NCBI RefSeq assembly: GCF_016744025.1
Contig: NZ_JADGFC010000004.1
Location: 1 to 61,152, forward strand
From: Sulfurimonas sp.
Lineage (GTDB): Bacteria; Campylobacterota; Campylobacteria; Campylobacterales; Sulfurimonadaceae
Length of the DNA: 61,152 bases
Direction of reading: 5' to 3'
Of this stretch, positions 17,785-26,318 are shown one piece after another. The notes beneath the pieces are model-generated. The model saw nothing but the letters and a program-made list of their open reading frames with translations, did no database searches and was not told where the DNA came from. Within the stretch, counting starts at the first letter, position 1; each line of letters starts with the position of its first letter. A program made the position numbers and the translations under genes.

Positions 17785-19068
17785 CTAACCTCCAAAGGCA
17801 ACTACAAATATAGCTGTTACGAATATATTTGCGATAGAGATAGGAAGAAGTATTTTCCATCCAAGGTCTTGAACTTGGTCATATCTAAATCTGACAAGAG
17901 TCCATCTTACTAAAATGAAAAAGAAATTCATTACAATTAACTTAGCAACAAAAGTTATAAACTGAATTAGAGCGACTGAAATATTTACTCCATTTGAGCT
18001 AATACCAAAAGCTAAAATCAAGGCTAGAGACAAAACAATTAAAACGTTTATAAATATCAAGACTTTTAATAATCTTCCTGTTTCTTTCGCTCTAGGATCA
18101 TCTTTTACAGGCCAGACATTATTTCTTTTTATCCATCTTGCAAAGAAAAAACTTATTATTGGCATAATCACAATGGTAGAAATTAATACAGTTTGAATAT
18201 TGTCTTTAAGAGCTTCAGTATTTAACCAAGGAATTTGATAACCACCAAAAAATAGAGTTACTATCAGAGCACTTGCAGCACTCATTGCTACATATTCACC
18301 AACAAAGAACAGACCAAATCTCATCGCACTGTACTCAGTGTGAAAACCACCTACTATCTCACTCTCGCCCTCAGCAATATCAAAAGGAGCACGATTTGTC
18401 TCGGCAAATGCAGTAATTATAAATAAAATAGCCGAAACTGGTTGAAGTATAACACCCCAAGCAGGGATAAATCCCCACAGCAATTCACCTTGAAACCTAA
18501 CCATATCTCCAAGATTTACAGAACCGTAAACTATAAGGATAGATATAATAGATAAACCCATAGTTGCTTCATAACTAATAACCTGAGCAGCTGCTCTAAC
18601 ACCACCTAAAAGGCTATATTTGTTATTACTTGCCCAACCGCCTAATATGATTCCATATACACTTAATCCTGCAAAAGCTAAAATCCAAAGTATCCCCAAA
18701 TCTATTGGTAGTGCCTGCATCATATAAGTTTTTGCTCCAATAGTTAAATCATCAGAAAAAGGAATTACCATAAATGTCAAAAATGAAGTTGCAAATACAA
18801 TAGCCGGGGAAAGAGTAAAAAGTAATTTTTCTTTTATAGAGTCAGGTCTATAATCTTCTTTAAATACGAGCTTTAGCATATCTGCAAATGACTGAACTAA
18901 ACCTCCAAGTCTCATACCACCAATATGGCATCTATTAGGGCCTAGTCTATCTTGAATAAATCCAGCAACACGTCTCTCCATCCATACTAAGATAGGAACA
19001 AATGCCAAAGATAAAATAATGGCAATTACAATGTTAATAATAACAATACTTACAGTAGCTATATCCAT
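17785..19068 (-). CDS. nuoH: NADH-quinone oxidoreductase subunit H (cluster A), extended form
   Basis: A 427-residue membrane subunit that forms the quinone tunnel with NuoB and NuoD. Conserved blocks are WMERRVAGFIQDRLGPNR, GGLVQSFADMLKLVFKEDY, FAETNRAPFDIAEGESEIVGGFHTEYS and the Glu-rich loop that follows. It is about 100 residues longer than the cluster B NuoH (328). The extra length lies near the C-terminus: after WIKRNNVWPVKDDPRAKETGR there are two added hydrophobic segments before the final RWTLVRFRYDQVQDLGWKILLP. Confidence 0.94.
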   Translation of the reverse strand: MDIATVSIVIINIVIAIILSLAFVPILVWMERRVAGFIQDRLGPNRCHIGGMRLGGLVQSFADMLKLVFKEDYRPDSIKEKLLFTLSPAIVFATSFLTFMVIPFSDDLTIGAKTYMMQALPIDLGILWILAFAGLSVYGIILGGWASNNKYSLLGGVRAAAQVISYEATMGLSIISILIVYGSVNLGDMVRFQGELLWGFIPAWGVILQPVSAILFIITAFAETNRAPFDIAEGESEIVGGFHTEYSAMRFGLFFVGEYVAMSAASALIVTLFFGGYQIPWLNTEALKDNIQTVLISTIVIMPIISFFFARWIKRNNVWPVKDDPRAKETGRLLKVLIFINVLIVLSLALILAFGISSNGVNISVALIQFITFVAKLIVMNFFFILVRWTLVRFRYDQVQDLGWKILLPISIANIFVTAIFVVAFGG

Positions 19069-19075
19069 AATAAAC

Positions 19076-20590
19076 TCATATACTACTCAATTTTCTTGAT
19101 TGTATTTTTATTTCATTAAAAGTTATATTATCTACCATTTTACTCAACTCATCTTTGTATATTTGTTCACAGCTCAGAACTTTTTCATCTAAAAGCTCAG
19201 ATGCTACTTCTATAAGATTTTTTGTATCATTTTGGCTTAGTACTTTTGCTTTGCTAAATTGAAGGTATCCATCTATATTTATGTATGAGCCTTCTTTACT
19301 TGTATGTGTTAAGACTGGAAGATAAATATTATAACTCTGTGGATTTTTTGGTGTACTAGAACTTATACAGATTTGACTTTGAATATTTTTATAATTATCT
19401 AAAATCTCTATATCATCTCTGCCAATAAAAACTACTATCTCTGACCCGGAGAGTGCTTCTTTTAAAATATTTTCATTTTCGTCTATATTTAAAAGATTTA
19501 GTCCTCTTCTATTTGTTGATAAATCATTACACTTTAAATAATCATCTCCAAAATCTTTATCATACTCATTTACATCGTAACCACTTATTTGTGCATCATA
19601 AAATTTTTCTAGTTTCTTTATCATTAGCATCTCTTCTAAAGATAGTGAGGGAGATATAAGAAAAAGTATTTTAGATTTATGTTTGGCTAAAAGTGATTTT
19701 AACTCTTTGCTAGTTTCATCGTAGTTATTTTGTTCATTATTTATAAGAGCGACAGAGAGTCTATTTTCATTTTCTATTTTGTAACTTAGTCTTCCAACAT
19801 CACAGATAAAGTATCCATTAACCTTAGGGTTAAATCTAGGTCTATATCTGAAAATTGCATCAGCTTCATACTTTGCTTTGTGATGATCTACATATATGCT
19901 ACAGGCTTTAGCACATCTATTACATATTGATTCTTCTGGTTCTAAAAACCAAACTCTTTTATTAAAACGAAAGTCCTTACTTGTTAATGCACCTACAGGA
20001 CATAAATCAACTACATTCATAGCGTATGGATCTGTTAAAGGTTGATCTTCAAAAGTTGCTATTACAGAGTGGTCAGTTCTATTTAAAATACCCAATTCTC
20101 TTGTTTTTGTAATCTCTTTTGTAAATCTAACACAGCGAGTACATAAGACACAGCGTTCTTGATCAAGAACTACATTTGCCCCTAGATCTACTTTTTTTCT
20201 AGAATGTACTTTTGTAGTGCTTAGTCTACTTTCATAAAGACCAACATCCATATAATAGTTTTGAAGTGAGCACTCTCCAGATTGATCACAAACTGAACAG
20301 TCAACAGGATGGTTAATTAGTTCGAGTTCTAAGATAGAACGTTTAACCTCTTGTATAGAGTCACTTTTCGTGCTTATAACCATGCCATCTTTTATAGGTG
20401 TATCACAGGCAATCTGAGGCCTCTTTTGACCTTTAATCTCAACCATACACATTCTACAGTTACCATCTTTACCAAGTGCAGGATGATAACAGAAATGGGG
20501 TATACTAATACTATTTGCTAACAGCTCCTCTATGAGCATCACATCATCTTTTACTTTTAACTCTTTGCCATCAACGGTTATAGTTACCAT
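19076..20590 (-). CDS. nuoG: NADH-quinone oxidoreductase subunit G (cluster A), short form
   Basis: A 504-residue Fe-S subunit. All ligand sets are visible: N1b (C34, C45, C48, C62), N5 (H94, C98, C101, C107), N4 (C147, C150, C153, C197) and an N7-type set (C223, C226, C230, C263). After residue 270 only about 230 residues remain, so most of the molybdopterin-oxidoreductase-like region found in 750-900 residue NuoG proteins is missing. The frame is clean and the operon continues normally, so this looks like a natural short form. GAAAGGG lies upstream of the ATG. It is the first gene of the minus-strand half. Confidence 0.93.
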   Translation of the reverse strand: MVTITVDGKELKVKDDVMLIEELLANSISIPHFCYHPALGKDGNCRMCMVEIKGQKRPQIACDTPIKDGMVISTKSDSIQEVKRSILELELINHPVDCSVCDQSGECSLQNYYMDVGLYESRLSTTKVHSRKKVDLGANVVLDQERCVLCTRCVRFTKEITKTRELGILNRTDHSVIATFEDQPLTDPYAMNVVDLCPVGALTSKDFRFNKRVWFLEPEESICNRCAKACSIYVDHHKAKYEADAIFRYRPRFNPKVNGYFICDVGRLSYKIENENRLSVALINNEQNNYDETSKELKSLLAKHKSKILFLISPSLSLEEMLMIKKLEKFYDAQISGYDVNEYDKDFGDDYLKCNDLSTNRRGLNLLNIDENENILKEALSGSEIVVFIGRDDIEILDNYKNIQSQICISSSTPKNPQSYNIYLPVLTHTSKEGSYINIDGYLQFSKAKVLSQNDTKNLIEVASELLDEKVLSCEQIYKDELSKMVDNITFNEIKIQSRKLSSI

Positions 20591-20628
20591 AAATAAGAAC
20601 CCTTTCGAGGAAATTATATTATTCTACT

Positions 20629-20634
20629 ATTATA
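20629..20634 (-). promoter_or_regulatory. Putative -10 box for the nuoGHIJKLMN unit
   Basis: The minus strand reads TATAAT here, about 40 bases upstream of the nuoG ATG at 20590. This leaves room for a short leader with the GAAAGGG ribosome site. A second TATAAT at 20618-20613 is an alternative. No strong -35 is seen. Confidence 0.45.
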
Positions 20635-20735
20635 TTTCTTTATATTTGCATAAAATCAGGTATTAAATTAATGTGATAAAAATAAGAAAAATGAATATTG
20701 AGGTATGAGATTTATTAATAATGAAGAGGGAAGGT

Positions 20736-20772
20736 AAAAAAAAAGGGGTTAAAGCTAAAAAGCTTCAACCCC
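20736..20772 (-). terminator. Rho-independent terminator after tsf
   Basis: GGGGTT-AAAGCT and AGCTTC-AACCCC (20745-20772) form a 12-bp stem with one mismatch around a four-base loop. On the minus strand it is followed by a run of nine T (20744-20736). It lies about 30 bases past the tsf stop and shields nuoG from rpsB-tsf transcription. Confidence 0.9.
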
Positions 20773-20804
20773 TAAGCATATTTTAGAGTTTTTTAATGAA
20801 CTCT

Positions 20805-21857
20805 TTATGCCATTTGAGAAGCAACTTCTGCAGCGAAGTCCTCTTCTTTTTTCTCGATTCCTTCACCAACTTCAAGGCGAATGAACTCTGTAATTTCAGC
20901 AGTTCCACCAAGTGCTTTAGCAGCTTCATCAATAGCTTGTGCAACTGTTAATTTGTCATTTAAAACATAAGTTTGATCTAGTAGAGCTTGTTCTTTATCT
21001 AGAGTCGTATTATCATCAATAAAACGAGCTAATTGACCAGGAACAATTTTATTCCAGATTTTTTCAGGTTTGTTTTGAGCTTTTAACTCTGCTTTGATAT
21101 TATCTTCAGCAGCAGCTAGAACCTCAGGAGTTAATTGACTCATAGAAATGTATAAAGGTACATTTTTAAGAGGTTTTTTAAGACGAGATAGTTCTACATT
21201 ATCTTTTTTGATAACTTCGATTCTACCCTTAGTCTCAGTTTCAACATACTCAGCATCAAAATCTTTGTAGCTTAAAGTAGTTGGTTTCATTGCAGATGCA
21301 TGCATTGCAACTTGCTTAAGTGTATCTCTCAAACCTTGAGCAGTTTTTTCACTATCACAGTTTGCAGTAATTACTACACCAATACGGTTGTTAGAGTGAA
21401 TATAACCATTAAGAGCAGTTGTTGCGTCAGCTGTAAGTGTACCAAAACGACGAACTTCAATTTTCTCACCAATTTTAGTAACAATAGCTTTAAAAGAAGT
21501 TCCAAAGTCACTATTCATTAGAGCATCTACATCAGCAGGTTGAGTATTGTAAATCTCAGAAGCTGTATCTTTTACAAGATTTTGGAAACCTTCATTTTGA
21601 GCAACGAAGTCAGTTTCAGAGTTGATTTCAACTACAGTAGCTTTAGAGAAGTCATCAGCGATTTTGAAACCAGCAAGACCTTCTGCAGCAACTCTATCAG
21701 CTTTTTTAGCTGCTTTAGCAATACCACGTTCTTTTAAAAGTTCAGTTGCTTTAGCCATGTCTCCATCAGCTTCTACTAAAACTTTTTTACAATCCATCAT
21801 AGGTGCGTCAGTTGCCTGACGCAGTTCCTTAACCATTCCCGCCGTTATAGCTGCCAT
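20805..21857 (-). CDS. tsf: Translation elongation factor Ts
   Basis: A 350-residue EF-Ts, the guanine nucleotide exchange factor for EF-Tu. The N-terminal UBA-like domain is typical: [20 protein letters not shown]. The core carries [18 protein letters not shown], the EF-Tu contact motif (TDFVA). The dimerisation core follows, with a long insertion typical of Campylobacterota, so it exceeds the roughly 283 residues of the E. coli protein. It is three bases from rpsB, forming the standard rpsB-tsf operon, and ends at a strong terminator. Confidence 0.97.
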   Translation of the reverse strand: MAAITAGMVKELRQATDAPMMDCKKVLVEADGDMAKATELLKERGIAKAAKKADRVAAEGLAGFKIADDFSKATVVEINSETDFVAQNEGFQNLVKDTASEIYNTQPADVDALMNSDFGTSFKAIVTKIGEKIEVRRFGTLTADATTALNGYIHSNNRIGVVITANCDSEKTAQGLRDTLKQVAMHASAMKPTTLSYKDFDAEYVETETKGRIEVIKKDNVELSRLKKPLKNVPLYISMSQLTPEVLAAAEDNIKAELKAQNKPEKIWNKIVPGQLARFIDDNTTLDKEQALLDQTYVLNDKLTVAQAIDEAAKALGGTAEITEFIRLEVGEGIEKKEEDFAAEVASQMA

Positions 21858-21859
21858 AA

Positions 21860-22636
21860 TTATGCTTCCTCTTTTGCTACTGCTGGTGCTTCAGGTGCCT
21901 CAACAGTTTCTTCAGTTGCTACTTCTTCTTCAACTACTTCTTCTTCAGCAGGTGCATCTCTAAGAGCTTTACCTTCGTTGATTGCAGCTGTCATTTCACG
22001 ACAGAAAAGTTGAATTGAACGAATTGCATCATCATTACCAGGAATTGGGTAAGTGATTAAATCTGGGTCACAGTTAGTATCTAGTGGAGCAACAACTGGA
22101 ATACCAAGACATCTTGCTTCTAAAACAGCAATGTGCTCTTTTACTGCATCTACAACAAAAAGCATATCTGGAAGTTTCTTCATGTTACGGATACCACCGA
22201 AGTATGCAGAAAGTTTTTCTTTTTTACGAGCAAGCATTAAAGCTTCTTTTTTCGTAAGAAGATCAATTTGACCATTTTCTTGCATTTCAGTAATAACGTC
22301 AAGTTTACGAATAGACTTTTGAATAGTTGGGAAGTTAGTAAGCATACCACCTAACCATCTGTTATCAACGTATGGCATACCACAAGCGATAGCAGCATCT
22401 CTTACAGAGTTACGAGCTTGTTTTTTAGTACCAACAAATAATACAGTTTGCCCTTCAGCAGCTGCGTCCATAACGATTGTATACGTGTTACGGAAATAAC
22501 GAAGAGTCTTTTGTAAGTCAATAATATAAATATTCTTACGAACACCGAAGATATATTTTTTCATTTTCGGGTTCCAACGACGAGTTTGGTGTCCAAAGTG
22601 TACACCACATTCTAAAAGGTCTTTCATAGTTACCAT
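21860..22636 (-). CDS. rpsB: 30S ribosomal protein S2
   Basis: A 258-residue ribosomal protein S2. Family blocks are [61 protein letters not shown] and [26 protein letters not shown]. The C-terminus is an acidic tail rich in E, A and V (about residues 230-258), which is variable in the family. AAGGA eight bases before the ATG supports MVTMKD as the start. It has a leader of about 150 bases upstream. Confidence 0.98.
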   Translation of the reverse strand: MVTMKDLLECGVHFGHQTRRWNPKMKKYIFGVRKNIYIIDLQKTLRYFRNTYTIVMDAAAEGQTVLFVGTKKQARNSVRDAAIACGMPYVDNRWLGGMLTNFPTIQKSIRKLDVITEMQENGQIDLLTKKEALMLARKKEKLSAYFGGIRNMKKLPDMLFVVDAVKEHIAVLEARCLGIPVVAPLDTNCDPDLITYPIPGNDDAIRSIQLFCREMTAAINEGKALRDAPAEEEVVEEEVATEETVEAPEAPAVAKEEA

Positions 22637-22837
22637 AGGTAATCCTTAAAGGCTATTGTTTCAAGCCAGAGTTTTGTTAGTTAGCTTTGGTAATGTCGGA
22701 CAATACTATCCTAAAGAGGAAGTTGCACTAACTTTTGACACATACCTGTTAATATTTTCTTGTAAATTTATAGAAGAAAAATCCGCGAATTATACTCAAA
22801 ATATATTTAAATATAGCTTTTTGTATTTATGAAATAT
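22637..22837 (-). promoter_or_regulatory. rpsB promoter and long leader
   Basis: The minus strand carries a consensus TATAAT at 22794-22789, about 150 bases before rpsB. If used, it gives a leader of roughly 145 bases. Close to the start there is GGCTT ... AGCC, a possible short hairpin. Long rpsB leaders are autoregulated by S2 in some bacteria; here that is only a possibility. Confidence 0.5.
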
Positions 22838-23203
22838 TTAATGGCTAGAACAAGTTCCTTCGCCACTACTCTTTTCTAACTTATTTGCTATAAACATATC
22901 AAGTGAATCTTTTACAGTCTTACTCTTTGAATCGAAGAAAAGATCAAGCCCAGCTTTCTTAAAACCTTGGGCAGGTGAACCACCTATTCCACTTACGATT
23001 AAAGCAGAAGGGTTGAGACTCATTATATTACTTACAGCATTTGTACAAGCTCCAGAAGTATGACCTTGATTAACTTCAACATCTACCTTCACTATTTCAT
23101 TATCTTCTAGGGTTATAATTGTGTAAAATTTCGCTTTACCAAAGTGAGCACCTCTTTTACTTAAATAACCCATATCTTCATCAGTTGGAAAAATTATTCT
23201 CAT
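22838..23203 (-). CDS. NifX/NafY-type dinitrogenase iron-molybdenum cofactor-binding domain protein
   Basis: A 121-residue stand-alone protein of the NifX/NafY/NifB-C-terminal fold, which binds Fe-S or FeMo-type cofactors. It starts MRIIFPTDEDMGYLSKRGAHFGKAKFY, matching the family's opening strand and the HFG-A-F motif. ALIVSGIGGSPAQGFKKAGLDLFF is the second conserved block. The C-terminal tail GEGTCSSH could bind metal. No nitrogenase genes are in the window. Related stand-alone proteins often have unknown roles in Fe-S or molybdenum handling. The gene is single, between rpsB and a divergent acetyltransferase. Confidence 0.8.
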   Translation of the reverse strand: MRIIFPTDEDMGYLSKRGAHFGKAKFYTIITLEDNEIVKVDVEVNQGHTSGACTNAVSNIMSLNPSALIVSGIGGSPAQGFKKAGLDLFFDSKSKTVKDSLDMFIANKLEKSSGEGTCSSH

Positions 23204-23307
23204 TTCTTGTCCTTAATTTATTATTTATATATACGTCTTAATTATATTTAATATAAGTTTATATAAAGATTATTATTTATTGCATATAGAATAAAATTCG
23301 CTAAAAT

Positions 23308-23820
23308 ATGCCCATGATAATATTACAATCAGATAGATTAATACTTAGAACGTCGAAGATAGAAGATGCTAATACTTTGCATCGTGAAATATTTAGCAAT
23401 AAAAATGTAGTTAAAAATACTTTTGGAAAAGAACTTTTTAACTTGCAAGAAACAAAAGCGTTTATAAAAAATAGTTGTTATTTAGACTCTAAACTTGGGC
23501 TTAATACACTTGTTGAAAAAGAGAGTGGCGAGATTATTGGGCTTGCTGGTGTTTTAAAATGCAGTTATTTAGGTCAAGTTGATTATGAATTTGGATTTAT
23601 TTTAGCTGAAACATATTGGGGAAAAGGATACGCTTCTGAAATAGGAAAAGCTCAAATTGATTTTGTAAAAAATGAGTTGAAAGAAAAAAGAGTTTTGGCT
23701 TTAGTACACAAAGAGAATGTATCTTCTCTTAAATGTATACAAAGACTAAACTTGCACTTTATCAAAACGGTAAGTACAAAAGATAGAGGAGATAGAGAGG
23801 TTTATATTAAAGAGCTCTAA
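23308..23820 (+). CDS. GNAT-family N-acetyltransferase (RimJ/RimL-like)
   Basis: A 170-residue acetyltransferase of the RimJ/RimL type. It starts with the family pattern LQSDRLILRTSKIEDANTLHRE. The acetyl-CoA site includes FGFILAETYWGKGYASEIGKAQIDF. It ends with ALVHKENVSSLKCIQRLNLHFI, the usual last helix and strand. The substrate is unknown. Two starts are possible (ATG 23308 or 23314); neither has a ribosome site and a -10-like TAAAAT lies at 23291-23296, so the mRNA may be almost leaderless. The 3' end overlaps the convergent bcp gene by 14 bases. Confidence 0.8.
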   Translation: MPMIILQSDRLILRTSKIEDANTLHREIFSNKNVVKNTFGKELFNLQETKAFIKNSCYLDSKLGLNTLVEKESGEIIGLAGVLKCSYLGQVDYEFGFILAETYWGKGYASEIGKAQIDFVKNELKEKRVLALVHKENVSSLKCIQRLNLHFIKTVSTKDRGDREVYIKEL

Positions 23821-24277
23821 GTTCTTCAAGCTTTTGCTTAACTTTTAAAACATGATCTTTAACTCTTACTTTTTCAAATAGAGCTTTTATAACGCCCTCT
23901 GGGTTTATAATCAAAGTTGTACGAACAATTCCCATATACTCTTTGCCGTAATTTTTCTTTAACTGCCAAACACCATACTCTTGCATCATTGATGTATCTT
24001 CGTCACTTAAAAGTGTAATACCCAACTCTTTTTTTTCTATAAAATTACGGTGTTTTTTAGTAGAATCTGCACTTACACCTATAATTATTGCATCTAATTC
24101 TGAAAAGTCTGGAGCAGCCTCGGTAAACTCACAAGCTTCAGTAGTACATCCAGGAGTGTTATCTCTTGGATAAAAATATAGAACTATCCACTTACCCTTT
24201 AAATCTCTTAAACATATTTCAATATCATCTTGGTTTGGTAAGCAAAATCCAGGTGCTTGTGTTTCTAATTCAATCAT
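23807..24277 (-). CDS. bcp: Thioredoxin-dependent thiol peroxidase (Bcp/PrxQ)
   Basis: A 156-residue peroxiredoxin that reduces peroxides using thioredoxin. The active site is PRDNTPGCTTEACEF, with the peroxidatic Cys and a resolving Cys five residues later, as in the BCP/PrxQ class. IIGVSADSTKKH and TTLIINPEGVIKALFEKVRVKDH are also family blocks. AAAGGAAAT lies before the ATG. The protein is cytoplasmic. The gene is 61 bases downstream of the DUF420 gene and its stop is inside the convergent acetyltransferase gene. Confidence 0.95.
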   Translation of the reverse strand: MIELETQAPGFCLPNQDDIEICLRDLKGKWIVLYFYPRDNTPGCTTEACEFTEAAPDFSELDAIIIGVSADSTKKHRNFIEKKELGITLLSDEDTSMMQEYGVWQLKKNYGKEYMGIVRTTLIINPEGVIKALFEKVRVKDHVLKVKQKLEELRAL

Positions 24278-24338
24278 TTATTTCCTTTAGAATTTATAAT
24301 TTTTTAAAATTTCTTTATTAGTCTCAGAGGACTATAAA

Positions 24339-24803
24339 CTAGTAGACAAACATCAAAAAGTAAACCCAGATGCCAGTTAGTGAAGTCATTACAACTCCAG
24401 TAAATGTCATAAGTCCAGCTTTTTTATGTTTATTTAATTGTAGTTGCTTCTTTGCCATAAAAATATTTACACTCCAAACTGTTAATGTAATTACTGATAT
24501 AGCTATATGAGAAACAAGAACGATTAGAGCATAGTTATGTGAAACTCCACTCTCTTGCATAAAAAAACTAAAGCCTCCAACCATTCTAACCCCTGTCTCA
24601 AAATATCCAAGGACAATAACAGAAAAAGCAAATATAGCTATCTGTGCATAAGCATGCGCTTTATATCTTTTAGTTATAGCCAAATAGATAGCACTCGCTA
24701 CTAACAAAGGTAACAATGCAACTATTAAAGTCACTACATCCATAAATATGGGTGCTCTTGTTCCAAAAAAACCTGCCCCAAACATAAAATCTGAACTATT
24801 CAC
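24339..24803 (-). CDS. DUF420 family membrane protein
   Basis: A 154-residue membrane protein with about four helices. The spaced histidines (KAHAYAQIAIFAF, HNYALIVLVSHIAISV, KHKKAGLMTF) fit the DUF420 family, some members of which (CtaM) assist haem-copper oxidase assembly. The start is GTG, inside the end of the DedA gene (eight-base overlap), with GGAG eight bases upstream. The gene is translationally coupled to dedA. No oxidase genes are nearby, so a role here is inferred from the family only. Confidence 0.7.
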   Translation of the reverse strand: MNSSDFMFGAGFFGTRAPIFMDVVTLIVALLPLLVASAIYLAITKRYKAHAYAQIAIFAFSVIVLGYFETGVRMVGGFSFFMQESGVSHNYALIVLVSHIAISVITLTVWSVNIFMAKKQLQLNKHKKAGLMTFTGVVMTSLTGIWVYFLMFVY

Positions 24804-25407
24804 TTTTTACTCCTCTACTTCTCTGATAATAAACATACCAAGACCCTAATAAGATTAACACAATTAAAACACCTATAGTAATTTGTTTTAAATATGTATC
24901 AATCAACTCTTGATTTTCTCCGATAGAATAACCTAACATTGTTAATATAAACGCCCAGATACCAGCACCTAGTGCTGTATAAGTTGAAAACACAACTAAA
25001 TTCATACGAGCAATCCCAGCTGGAATAGATATCAACTGTCTTATTCCTGGAATTAATCTTCCTGTAAAAGTAGATATATGTCCATGTTTTTCAAAGAATG
25101 TATCCATCTTATCTAAAGCACTCTCTTTTATAAAAAAGTATTTTCCATATTTTTTAAGAATTTTTCTGCCAAGAGTAAGAGCTAGATAGTAGTTGATGAA
25201 AGCACCAACCATAGAACCACCCAAACCACTAAACATTATCATGCCTAAACTCATATCTCCCTTAGATGCTAAGTATCCTGCTGGTATTAGAATAATTTCA
25301 CTAGGAAAAGGGATAAACGAACTTTCTACTGCCATAAGACAAAAGATGCCAACATATCCCCAGTCAAATATCAAATCTACTAAATCTTGCGCTAACTCTC
25401 TTATCAT
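24796..25407 (-). CDS. DedA family membrane protein
   Basis: A 203-residue DedA/SNARE-associated family protein, a class now linked to lipid scrambling and proton-dependent membrane homeostasis. Conserved features are ESSFIPFPSEIILIPAGYLA (re-entrant loop), GRKILKKYGKYFF and FTGRLIPGIRQLISIPAGIARM (the key Arg-Pro-Arg pattern). It has four to five hydrophobic segments. Its ATG overlaps by one base the stop of a 38-codon remnant upstream (TAATG), so dedA was once translated as part of a longer operon. Confidence 0.9.
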   Translation of the reverse strand: MIRELAQDLVDLIFDWGYVGIFCLMAVESSFIPFPSEIILIPAGYLASKGDMSLGMIMFSGLGGSMVGAFINYYLALTLGRKILKKYGKYFFIKESALDKMDTFFEKHGHISTFTGRLIPGIRQLISIPAGIARMNLVVFSTYTALGAGIWAFILTMLGYSIGENQELIDTYLKQITIGVLIVLILLGSWYVYYQRSRGVKSE

Positions 25408-25523
25408 TAATTCTTTTCCTTTAACAATGCTGTTATTTCTTTTGGCATCTTATCTTCTGAATAAAAATACTCTTCCAGTGGTTTAATTTTACTCAACTTT
25501 CGCACATAGATTCCAATAAACAC
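25407..25523 (-). pseudogene. 3' remnant of an unidentified gene upstream of dedA
   Basis: A 38-codon frame that would have to start at GTG. It reads coherently (for example IGIYVRKLSKIKPLEEYF and MPKEITALLKEKN) and ends by overlapping the dedA start (TAATG), as genuine operon neighbours do here. A stop (TAA) lies just two codons before the GTG and no ribosome site is visible. It looks like the C-terminal end of a larger protein whose front was lost, perhaps when the restriction-modification genes arrived. I do not recognise the family. Confidence 0.35.
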
Positions 25524-25565
25524 ATCAACTTAAATTGAGAATTAAAGCCAATAAACAGGCACTTT

Positions 25566-26318
25566 TTAGTCTGAAGTAGTTAATTTTTTAATAACATCCC
25601 AATTTTCTTTATAGTGAGGGATGTCTATTAATTTAATCTTTTGACAATCTTCAAAACTTAATAAATCAGCCCAAGACATTGGAACTATGTAACATATTCC
25701 TACTTGCTTATCTACAGCTACATAAATATCGCAATCCTCAGATGTAATTCTTTGTCCTATATTTCTTTCATGAGTATAGTCTATACCTTGACCCCCTCTG
25801 TCCCTATCTTTAAAGCTTATATTACTTCCTGTACTTATACCTTTAATCTGCACTCTTAAAAGCTTATTATTGTAGTCAATAATTGCGTCATATCTACTAC
25901 TACGTACATCGACACTACTACAATTAAACCCAGCTAATATCGCACGTGCTACAAATATAAATTCTGCACTATCACCGGCATTTGCCGTCATAACACCACT
26001 TTCTATATCATTTATATTTACAGGAAATCCATTAGTCATTGCAATATATAGTGACTTTTCAATAATATGTTTTAGTTCAGTTTTAATAAACTTAAATTTT
26101 TGTTGTTTTTCATCAGGTACTTTTGATGCAATGTCTTCAATATTTAAGTTTGCTAGCTCTTGTAAGTTTAAATCTTCTGCAATTTCTGAAAAGAACTTCA
26201 TACTGTAAAATTTTTTTAATTGAGCTTCTGTTAATCCATGTGAAAGAGCAATTTCTTTTACTTTACTTTTTACATAATTTTTATTTATTAGTTCCTGTAC
26301 TAATTCACTTTCATCCAT
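25566..26318 (-). CDS. PD-(D/E)XK-type restriction endonuclease (putative)
   Basis: A 250-residue protein. The C-terminal half has a nuclease-like core: SAEFIFVARAILAG (E119), RYDAIIDYNNKLLRVQIKG (D144, Q157, K159) and ICYIVPMSW. This resembles the PD-(D/E)XK fold of intron-encoded or restriction nucleases, with Gln in place of the usual acidic residue. The N-terminal 90 residues are helical, with ALSHGLTEAQLKKFY, possibly DNA-contacting. The open frame extends 34 codons upstream, but the ATG at 26318 is preferred since it overlaps the methyltransferase stop (ATGGATGA). Pairing with a methyltransferase makes it a likely type II restriction enzyme; specificity is unknown. Confidence 0.65.
   Translation of the reverse strand: MDESELVQELINKNYVKSKVKEIALSHGLTEAQLKKFYSMKFFSEIAEDLNLQELANLNIEDIASKVPDEKQQKFKFIKTELKHIIEKSLYIAMTNGFPVNINDIESGVMTANAGDSAEFIFVARAILAGFNCSSVDVRSSRYDAIIDYNNKLLRVQIKGISTGSNISFKDRDRGGQGIDYTHERNIGQRITSEDCDIYVAVDKQVGICYIVPMSWADLLSFEDCQKIKLIDIPHYKENWDVIKKLTTSD

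Noticed and set aside
17783-17860. N-terminal extension of the cluster A nuoI frame
   Set aside because: It overlaps the nuoH coding end and a GGAGG site precedes the downstream ATG, so the extension is not translated as NuoI.
19076-20590. Idea that the short cluster A NuoG is a pseudogene
   Set aside because: Frame is clean, all Fe-S ligands are present, and start and stop fit the operon.
24278-24338. Small hairpin AGTC/GACT after the DUF420 gene
   Set aside because: Only a 4-bp core with a bulged extension and no T-run, so not called a terminator.
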